The translations under genes were made by a program, and so were the position numbers. From positions 1 through 13,524 of the forward strand of contig DNUB01000130.1 in assembly GCA_003508605.1 (NCBI GenBank): DNA of 13,524 bases, written 5' to 3'. Position 1 is the first letter of the stretch, and every line of letters begins with the position of its first letter. Shown piece by piece: positions 8,223-13,524 of the stretch. A model generated the notes under the pieces. That model was not told where the DNA came from. It ran no database searches and worked only from the letters and a program-made list of their open reading frames with translations. The stretch comes from Oscillospiraceae bacterium. GTDB lineage: Bacteria > Bacillota > Clostridia > Oscillospirales > Ruminococcaceae.

Positions 8223-8260
8223 AATGCTTATGCGGCGCATTGTACGAACCGCTTTAAAGC
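8223..8260. promoter_or_regulatory. Palindromes in the alaS leader, possible operator or leader hairpins
   Basis: GCTTTAAAGC (8251-8260) is a perfect 10-base palindrome just downstream of the expected transcription start. Further along the leader, ATGCG and CGCAT (8230-8234 and 8236-8240) flank a single base. AATGC and GCATT (8223-8227 and 8237-8241) form an alternative stem that shares bases with it. They could be a repressor site or mutually exclusive small hairpins. Function is inference only. Confidence 0.3.
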
Positions 8261-8268
8261 TACATTTT

Positions 8269-8296
8269 ATTATACCAAATACTGCATAAAAGTCAA
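8269..8296 (-). promoter_or_regulatory. Sigma-A-type promoter for alaS-HIT
   Basis: TTGACT (minus strand, 8296-8291) and a perfect TATAAT (8274-8269) are separated by 16 bases. Both hexamers are near consensus, and they sit in the 135-base gap between the lipoprotein gene and alaS. Transcription should start near 8262, leaving a leader of about 84 bases before the alaS ATG. This is the best promoter in the window and marks the start of a new transcription unit. Confidence 0.75.
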
Positions 8297-8313
8297 GATT
8301 GCCGTATTTGTCA

Positions 8314-9237
8314 TTACTGCATAGCTCCTGCAAGCTGTCTGTAGGCATCTGTCATATTTTCCACCATTTCTTTAATTCTGGCGGAGGGCCGTTCGAAATA
8401 AACATTATCTATAAATATTATTTTGTCGTTTTTAAAGGCGTCTAATTGAGAAAAAACCTCATTTTCCTCCAGCATTTCCTTGGTATACTTGCTGTTTACC
8501 AAAAGAATGTCCGGCTGGCTATCCAAAAGCGTATTTATGTCGAATCCGTAATTCTCTGAGTCCTTGGCTATATTAGTGCCGAAGCAGGACAAAACGGAGC
8601 TTTCAAAGGTATTTCCCCCTGCAGCGGTATAGTTTTCGGTGATATAAACAAATTTCCCCATGGAAAAATTGTCCTTGTTGCCTAAAAGCTTTGAGGTTTC
8701 CGAAAAAAATTGTTCCCCTGTTTCTGTTCCTGTGAACATACCCTCAAAGATAAGTCCTATGGAGGTGTAAATAGACAAAAAACCCTCTAAGGTAGTGGGA
8801 GACGGAATTATTACCGTTTTTATGCCTTTTTGTTCCATTTCAAATATATCCTTGGCGGCAATAGATGTCGAGGATATCACCAAATCGGGGTTAAGCCCGA
8901 TAATTGCTTTAATGTCGGGATTTGCAGTGCTGCCTACATCCTTGACCGAGGATATTGCAGAGGGATAGTTGCAATAGCTGCTTCTGCCGATAATACTTGC
9001 CCTGTAGCCCATTTCACATATTATTTCGGTTATTGCAGGGGAAAGGCAAACCACTTTTTCGGGAGCCGCAGTTATCTCCACATCGTTTAGCAAAAAAGGG
9101 TATGGCTCAGGCTCGCTGGGCTCGGTGGCAATGTAAGGCTCGGTGGTGTTTTCGCCTTGTTTATCTTCATTATCGCAGCCGCATAGTATTGAAGCTGCTA
9201 TTGTCAAGGAAAGCATAATAGCCAAGAATTTTCTCAT
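8314..9237 (-). CDS. ABC transporter substrate-binding lipoprotein, BtuF/FecB type (orphan)
   Basis: This is the extracellular binding lipoprotein of an ABC importer of the periplasmic-binding family used for cobalamin, iron-siderophores or haem. The 307-residue product starts MRKFLAIMLSLTIAASILCG. Its lipobox LCGC ends at C21, so it should be lipid-anchored to the outer face of the membrane. An acidic, Glu/Pro/Thr-rich linker follows (about 22-50). The binding domain has PEKVVCLSPAITEIICEMGY (59-78), the GSTANPDIKAIIGLNPDLVI block (102-121), and a second lobe ending in a long helix. In-frame ATGs farther upstream would give a tail overlapping the preceding gene by about 50 bases. I reject these because AAAGGAAG sits directly before 9237 and the signal peptide begins there. 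No permease or ATPase gene is adjacent, so the partner must lie elsewhere. The ligand cannot be named; cobalamin is plausible from the BtuF-like pattern. Confidence 0.88.
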   Translation of the reverse strand: MRKFLAIMLSLTIAASILCGCDNEDKQGENTTEPYIATEPSEPEPYPFLLNDVEITAAPEKVVCLSPAITEIICEMGYRASIIGRSSYCNYPSAISSVKDVGSTANPDIKAIIGLNPDLVISSTSIAAKDIFEMEQKGIKTVIIPSPTTLEGFLSIYTSIGLIFEGMFTGTETGEQFFSETSKLLGNKDNFSMGKFVYITENYTAAGGNTFESSVLSCFGTNIAKDSENYGFDINTLLDSQPDILLVNSKYTKEMLEENEVFSQLDAFKNDKIIFIDNVYFERPSARIKEMVENMTDAYRQLAGAMQ

Positions 9238-9240
9238 ATA

Positions 9241-9249
9241 ACTTCCTTT
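9241..9249 (-). promoter_or_regulatory. Ribosome binding site that fixes the lipoprotein start
   Basis: AAAGGAAGT precedes the ATG at 9237, with 4 bases after the purine run and 7 after AAGG. It supports the signal-peptide methionine as the true start over the ATGs farther upstream, which lie inside the end of the DUF815 gene. Confidence 0.6.
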
Positions 9250-9319
9250 CGGAGATAAGAATAGGTTTTCGCAGGATACCGAATATAAGCTGCCGCCAAC
9301 AAATAAAGGCAAGTACCGC

Positions 9320-10540
9320 TTATAGGCTATCCGTTTCCGGGAAAATTTTTCCCTCCAGCATATCGACATACTGCTTCGCTATGCGCGGGGATCTTCCTCC
9401 CTTTTTGAGAGCAAAACGTTCAATTCCCAAAGAAAACTGTTCTTTGTCTGTCTTAATTCCTCTGTCATGGGCGATTTTAAGACCAATATCCGTAAACTGT
9501 TCTTTATTTGGCGACATAAAGGTCACAAACAGTCCGAACCTGTCGGAAAGAGACATATTATCGTCTACGGCGTCGCTTTTATGAATGTAGCTGTCTGCAC
9601 GGTTTGCCTCGGTTTCCTTTATAATATGCCTGCGGTTGGTGGTGGCGTATATCAGAACATTCTGCGGTCTTGCGGCAAGTGAGCCTTCTAACGCCTGCTT
9701 TAGCACAGTAAATCCGTTTTCGTCCTCCGAAAAGCATAAATCGTCTATGAATATAATAAAGTGAAGGGGGATTTTTTCAAGCTCTCTGTATAAATCGAAA
9801 ATCGACTGTATCTGATTTTTTTCAAGCTGAATCATTCTGAGAGCGGGGAACTCGTTTAAAAGTGCCTTTACGGTGCTGGATTTTCCTGTGCCTCTGTCGC
9901 CGTATAAAAGCACGTTGCAGGCGGGTCTGTTGTTTATAAGGGACAAAGTGTTGTTTATTATCTGTTTTCTTTGCACTTCATAGTGTTTTAGATCGGAGAG
10001 CTTTATCGGATCGGGCTTTTCTATAGGCAGCAGGTGTTTTTCAAGATAGCTTCTGTCAAAGGCGGGCGGCGGGTTTGAGTTATACAAAAAGGCCTTGTAT
10101 TTTGCAAATATCCCGCAGCCGTTATTTTTACAGCTTTCTATAAAATATTCGGCGTCAAAGTCAAATTTTCCCGATTCAAATTCGGGCAAATCGGAAAAGT
10201 CCATATTAAAGCTTTGACTTAAGTATTTCTTGATATCCTTTGAGGATGTTGAACAAATCGAGATTATTTGATTCAAATCATAGCAAACGGCGTCATATAT
10301 GCGATGGTTTTCGCAGCCGTCTCTTATATATTTTTCTATAAGTGGCTGTTCGGAAAAAATAAGTATATCCCTTACATAGTCGGAAAAGCTTTTTCCGCTT
10401 AACAAAAGGGTTTTGCAGATCCTTAAGTAGTTGGAAACGGCATTTATGCGGTTATTTATACTTAATTTGCGGTAAGAATTTATAAATTCGTTATTGTTTA
10501 TTTCAAAGGCAATAAAGCCTTCGGGATTGGGAAGCTTCAT
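9320..10540 (-). CDS. DUF815-type AAA+ ATPase of unknown role
   Basis: This 406-residue protein looks like the DUF815 family of predicted P-loop ATPases. The N-terminal half (about 1-180) is mostly helical and resembles nothing I can name. The ATPase domain begins around 180 (DPIKLSDLKHYEVQRKQIINN). It carries Walker A GDRGTGKS at 214-221, Walker B FIIFIDDL at 261-268, a sensor-1-like YATTNRRH at 298-305, and SLSDRFGL at 330-337 with R334 as a likely arginine finger. A C-terminal lid follows with GGRSPRIAKQYVDML (381-395). All residues expected for ATP binding and hydrolysis are present. There is no signal peptide or membrane segment, so it should be cytoplasmic. The ATG at 10540 follows dusB by 20 bases with AAGAAGGAA before it, so it is probably co-transcribed with typA and dusB. 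Its biochemical role is not known to me. Confidence 0.87.
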   Translation of the reverse strand: MKLPNPEGFIAFEINNNEFINSYRKLSINNRINAVSNYLRICKTLLLSGKSFSDYVRDILIFSEQPLIEKYIRDGCENHRIYDAVCYDLNQIISICSTSSKDIKKYLSQSFNMDFSDLPEFESGKFDFDAEYFIESCKNNGCGIFAKYKAFLYNSNPPPAFDRSYLEKHLLPIEKPDPIKLSDLKHYEVQRKQIINNTLSLINNRPACNVLLYGDRGTGKSSTVKALLNEFPALRMIQLEKNQIQSIFDLYRELEKIPLHFIIFIDDLCFSEDENGFTVLKQALEGSLAARPQNVLIYATTNRRHIIKETEANRADSYIHKSDAVDDNMSLSDRFGLFVTFMSPNKEQFTDIGLKIAHDRGIKTDKEQFSLGIERFALKKGGRSPRIAKQYVDMLEGKIFPETDSL

Positions 10541-10560
10541 TTTTCATTCCTTCTTTTGCG

Positions 10561-11532
10561 CTAATTTATTGTAAGAATTTCTTCCTTTAACCTGAAAAAA
10601 TCCTCCAAAGTTGAAAGCCTGCCGCACATACTGCGGTAGTGAGCGGCATTTTGTATTCCCTTGATGTACCATACGGCATGAGTTCTTGCTTCCCTCATAG
10701 CGGTAAATTCGCCCTTAAGCTTTACCGCCAGCATAATATGCTCGGTAAGTATATCCAGCCTTTCCGAAAGCTTTTTTTCGGGAAGAAGCTCACCTGTTTC
10801 AAGATAATGGCTTACTTCTTCAAAAATCCAAGGTCTGCCATAGCTTCCCCGTCCTATCATAACCAAGTCGCAGCCTGTTTCATCGTACATTCTTTTGCAG
10901 CTTACAGGGTCGGAAACATCGCCGTTAGCTATAACGGGAATACCGACGGTCTGCTTTACCCTTGAGATTATTTCCCAATCGGCTTTTCCGGAGTACATTT
11001 GTTTTTTGGTTCTTCCGTGAACTGCGATAGCGTCTGCACCGCTGTCTTGTATAATTTTTGCCGTTTCCACAGCGTTTATGCTGTTTTCGTCCCAGCCTGT
11101 CCTGATTTTAACGGTAACGGGAATATCAGTTACCGACTTAACCGCCTTCACCAGACCTCCTATAACATCGGGATTTTTCAGCAGTGCCGAGCCTGCGCCC
11201 GTGTTCACTACCTTCGGCACGGGACAGCCGCAGTTTATATCGATTATATCGGGATCATACCTTTGTGCAATTTGGGCGGCTTTTGAGAAAAACTCAGGTT
11301 CGCTTCCGAAAAGCTGTACTGCCATGGGTCTCTCTGCTTCGGTAACTGTGAGCAGGGCCGCACTTTTTTTGTCGGTGTAGCAAAGCCCCTTGCAGCTTAC
11401 CATTTCGCTGCATACCATTGCCGCTCCGTATTTTTTTGCCATAAGCCTGTAAGCCGTATCGGCCATACCTGCCATAGGCGCTAAGCAAGCGGTTTTTTTA
11501 ATTTTTACATTGCCGATTTTTATATATTCCAT
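10561..11532 (-). CDS. dusB: tRNA-dihydrouridine synthase, DusB type
   Basis: Dus enzymes use FMN and NADPH to reduce specific uridines in tRNA to dihydrouridine. The 323-residue length fits DusB. The FMN-binding TIM barrel opens with LAPMAGMADTAYRLMAKKYG (17-36). Further markers are MAVQLFGSEP (70-79) and the active-site INCGCP (99-104), with C103 as the expected catalytic cysteine. VKIRTGWD (141-148, K143), VHGRT (171-175, H172) and the phosphate-binding MIGRGSYGRPWIFEE (225-239) complete the barrel. A short C-terminal helical domain ends at residue 323. The ATG at 11532 lies 7 bases after the typA stop. With only a weak purine stretch before it, translation is probably coupled to typA. The subtype is assigned from the overall pattern rather than an alignment; the Dus family call is firm. 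Confidence 0.95.
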   Translation of the reverse strand: MEYIKIGNVKIKKTACLAPMAGMADTAYRLMAKKYGAAMVCSEMVSCKGLCYTDKKSAALLTVTEAERPMAVQLFGSEPEFFSKAAQIAQRYDPDIIDINCGCPVPKVVNTGAGSALLKNPDVIGGLVKAVKSVTDIPVTVKIRTGWDENSINAVETAKIIQDSGADAIAVHGRTKKQMYSGKADWEIISRVKQTVGIPVIANGDVSDPVSCKRMYDETGCDLVMIGRGSYGRPWIFEEVSHYLETGELLPEKKLSERLDILTEHIMLAVKLKGEFTAMREARTHAVWYIKGIQNAAHYRSMCGRLSTLEDFFRLKEEILTIN

Positions 11533-11539
11533 TATTAGT

Positions 11540-13366
11540 TTACTTATTCTTTCGTTTAGCCTGATCCTTGGCTCTTAGCTCGTTATTGAGAATACGCTTT
11601 CTTATTCTGATATTATTTGGCGTTACCTCCACAAGCTCGTCCTCGCCGATAAATTCAAGGCTTTCCTCAAGGCTCATTTTTTTGGGCGGAATGAGTCTTA
11701 AAGCCTCGTCGCTGCCGCTGGCCCGTGTATTTGTCAGATGCTTTTTCTTGCACACGTTAACATTTATATCTCCCGATTTTGGGGAAACACCTACAACCAT
11801 ACCCTCGTAAACATCGGTTCCCGCCTCTACAAAAAGCTGTCCTCTGTCCTGAATGTTGAACAGGCCGTAGGCGCAGGCAGTGCCTGTTTCAAAGGCGACC
11901 AGAGAACCTGTGGTTCTGGTGGGGATATCGCCCATATATGCTTCGTAACCGTCAAAAACGGTGTTCATAACTCCTTCACCCTTTGTATCGGTCAAAAATT
12001 CGCTTTTGTAGCCGAAAAGTCCTCTTTCGGGGATTTTAAATTCGATTCTCGTACGGCTGCCCACAGGATTCATGGAGATCATTTCGCCCTTGCGTATTCC
12101 CATTTTGCTCATAACGGCACCTACAGAATCGTTGGGCACGTCTATTACAAGTCTTTCCATAGGCTCGCACTTTACGCCGTCAATTTCCTTGAATAATACA
12201 CGGGGAGTGCTTACCGCAAGCTCGTAGCCTTCTCTTCTCATAGTTTCAATAAGGATAGACAGGTGCATTTCTCCTCTGCCTGCCACATCAAAGCTGTCTG
12301 TGGTGTCGCTGTCCTTGACTTTAAGCGAAACGTCTTTTAACAGCTCTCTGTTTAAACGTTCTCTTATTTGTCTTGACGTTACAAATTTTCCTTCCTTTCC
12401 CGCAAAAGGGCTGTCATTAACCGAAAAGGTCATTTCTACGGTAGGTTCTGATATTTTTACAAAAGGCAGCGGCTCGGGTGCGCTTACCGAACAAACGGTT
12501 TCGCCGATGGTGATGTTTTCGATTCCGCTGAAAGCTACAATATCGCCTACCGTAGCTTCCTCAACTGCGGCTTTTCCAAGTCCGTCAAACTGATACAGGC
12601 TTACTATTTTAGCACGGTAGGGAGCAACCCGGTTGTGGTAGTCGCATACCGTTACCTCCTGATTGACCCTTATTTTTCCTCTTTCGACACGTCCTACGGC
12701 AATTCTGCCTACATATTCGTTGTAATCAATTGAGGAAACCAGCACTTGCAGCTCGTTTTCCTCATCTCCCTCGGGAGCGGGAATATGCTCTAAAATTTTG
12801 TCAAAAAGCGGCTGAAAGTCCGTTCCCATTTCATCTGGATTGTAGGAGGAGCAGCCAAGTCTGCCCGAACAAAAAACAACAGGGCTGTCGAGCTGTTCCT
12901 CAGTGGCGTCTAAGTCCAAAAGCAATTCAAGCACTTCGTCAACGACTTCATGGTTGCGGGCGTCAGGCCGGTCGGTTTTATTAACCACTACAATAATTTT
13001 ATGCCCCAATTCGAGAGCCTTTTGGAGGACGAAACGGGTTTGCGGCATTGTGCCCTCAAAGCTGTCAACCAGTAAAAGAACGCCGTTTACCATTTTAAGT
13101 ATACGCTCAACCTCTCCGGAGAAATCGGCGTGACCGGGAGTGTCAACTATATTTATTTTTACTCCCTTGTAATGGACAGAGGTGTTTTTTGCCAAAATTG
13201 TAATACCTCTTTCACGTTCCAGGTCGTTGCTGTCCATCACACGCTCCACAACCTCCTGATTTTCACGGTATACGCCGCCCTGCTTCAGCATTTCATCCAC
13301 TAATGTTGTTTTTCCGTGATCGACATGGGCGATAATGGCAATATTTCTTAAATCGTTTCGTATCAA
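11540..13366 (-). CDS. typA: Translational GTPase TypA/BipA
   Basis: BipA is an EF-G-like GTPase that binds the 70S ribosome and helps 50S assembly and growth under stress such as cold. The 608-residue product is full length. The GTPase motifs are AHVDHGKT (P-loop, 13-20), RGITI (53-57, switch I), DTPGH (75-79), NKTD (129-132) and a G5-like CSGR near 167-170. Domain II-III blocks follow, then GRGEMHLSILIETMRREGYE and the C-terminal RTTGSLVAFETGTACAYGL region and basic tail typical of BipA. The start must be the TTG at 13366, because the P-loop begins only 13 residues in and no ATG is available upstream of it. GAAGGAA at 13380-13374 is 7 bases from that TTG. typA leads an apparent operon with dusB and a DUF815 ATPase. 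Any promoter must lie in or beyond the palindromic stretch upstream. Confidence 0.97.
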   Translation of the reverse strand: MIRNDLRNIAIIAHVDHGKTTLVDEMLKQGGVYRENQEVVERVMDSNDLERERGITILAKNTSVHYKGVKINIVDTPGHADFSGEVERILKMVNGVLLLVDSFEGTMPQTRFVLQKALELGHKIIVVVNKTDRPDARNHEVVDEVLELLLDLDATEEQLDSPVVFCSGRLGCSSYNPDEMGTDFQPLFDKILEHIPAPEGDEENELQVLVSSIDYNEYVGRIAVGRVERGKIRVNQEVTVCDYHNRVAPYRAKIVSLYQFDGLGKAAVEEATVGDIVAFSGIENITIGETVCSVSAPEPLPFVKISEPTVEMTFSVNDSPFAGKEGKFVTSRQIRERLNRELLKDVSLKVKDSDTTDSFDVAGRGEMHLSILIETMRREGYELAVSTPRVLFKEIDGVKCEPMERLVIDVPNDSVGAVMSKMGIRKGEMISMNPVGSRTRIEFKIPERGLFGYKSEFLTDTKGEGVMNTVFDGYEAYMGDIPTRTTGSLVAFETGTACAYGLFNIQDRGQLFVEAGTDVYEGMVVGVSPKSGDINVNVCKKKHLTNTRASGSDEALRLIPPKKMSLEESLEFIGEDELVEVTPNNIRIRKRILNNELRAKDQAKRKNK

Positions 13367-13373
13367 GGTTAAT

Positions 13374-13380
13374 TTCCTTC
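13374..13380 (-). promoter_or_regulatory. Ribosome binding site for the typA TTG start
   Basis: GAAGGAA stands 7 bases before the TTG at 13366, inside a long purine-rich run (13372-13395 on the minus strand). It confirms that typA uses a TTG start. Confidence 0.65.
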
Positions 13381-13409
13381 TTTCTTTTGCTTTTCCGTAT
13401 TTTCAATGA

Positions 13410-13520
13410 GGGGCTGTGCCCCGAGTTTATGAAAAATCCGGGGCGTAAGCCTCTCAGGGTTTCATTTGGGGACTGGATCCCCCAATGAAATACTGAATGT
13501 AACCCGCCGCCTAATGAGGC
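13410..13520. repeat. Cluster of nested inverted repeats upstream of typA
   Basis: GGGGC-TGT-GCCCC (13410-13422) is a perfect hairpin. Its right arm can instead pair as GCCCCG (13418-13423) with CGGGGC (13439-13444). Next comes a strong stem of 13 base positions with one mismatch: 13460-13472 with 13478-13490 around the 5-base loop CTGGA. It is nested inside GGGTT (13457-13461) with AACCC (13501-13505) and GCCTC (13449-13453) with GAGGC (13516-13520). Neither strand shows a T-run after a stem as a terminator would. There is no credible reading frame here. The structure may continue past the right edge. It resembles an interspersed intergenic repeat or a structured leader, but only one copy is in view. 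Confidence 0.55.
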
Positions 13521-13524
13521 TATG

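Noticed and set aside
8179..8262. T-box riboswitch before alaS
   Set aside because: The leader is only about 84 bases, with no T-box-like conserved stretch and no terminator hairpin with a T-run.
9282..9312. Possible promoter TTGCCT...TATATT before the lipoprotein gene
   Set aside because: The spacing is 19 bases and the hexamers are imperfect, so I could not separate it from chance.
9238..9369. N-terminal extension of the lipoprotein gene to the ATG at 9369
   Set aside because: It would overlap the end of the DUF815 gene and place 44 non-signal residues before a clear lipoprotein signal peptide. AAAGGAAG sits directly before the ATG at 9237.
13429..13488. Short plus-strand peptide beginning MKNPGRKPLRVSFGDW inside the palindromic stretch
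   Set aside because: It is only 19 codons long, has no ribosome binding site, and lies wholly within the inverted repeats.
13410..13490. Rho-independent terminator of an upstream gene
   Set aside because: The stems are strong, but no T-run follows any of them on either strand.

Overview
The window is a gene-dense stretch of bacterial chromosome. By eye it has a moderate G+C content (mid-40s %), and every recognisable gene lies on the minus strand. The sequence suggests a Bacillota member, most likely Clostridia of the Oscillospirales/Ruminococcaceae kind. The reasons are an RNase M5 gene (a family typical of low-GC Gram-positives), AAGGAG-type ribosome binding sites, TTG starts, a Gram-positive-style lipoprotein signal, and the typical alaS-HIT and comEC-holA pairings. 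This placement is inferred from gene content and style, not from a database match.

Reading in the direction of transcription (high to low coordinates), three blocks appear. Block 1 (13366 to about 9320, perhaps to 8314) holds typA/bipA (ribosome-associated GTPase), a DusB-type tRNA dihydrouridine synthase 7 bases later, and a DUF815-type AAA+ ATPase 20 bases after that. After 82 bases comes a lipoprotein solute-binding protein of the BtuF/FecB type, without an adjacent permease or ATPase gene. Block 2 starts from a good sigma-A-like promoter (8296-8269) and holds alaS and a HIT-family hydrolase. Block 3 holds comEC, holA, RNase M5 (rnmV) and an MBOAT O-acyltransferase (AlgI/DltB type), spaced 3, 9 and 13 bases apart. 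The MBOAT gene lacks only its stop codon at the left window edge. Most genes serve core information processing: translation, tRNA charging and modification, 5S rRNA maturation and DNA polymerase loading. Cell-envelope or uptake genes are mixed in.

The window is mostly ordinary core genome, and I found no clear new multi-gene system. The parts that deserve a second look are small. A 67-base element with perfect 12-base inverted ends sits between a strong AAGGAG and the apparent start of comEC. The C-terminal metallo-beta-lactamase-like domain of ComEC has lost its metal ligands. Nested palindromes lie upstream of typA and run to the right window edge. An uncharacterised DUF815 ATPase sits in what looks like a typA-dusB operon. 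No tRNA, rRNA, CRISPR array, transposase gene or convincing rho-independent terminator was seen, and no stretch longer than 300 bases lacks a gene.
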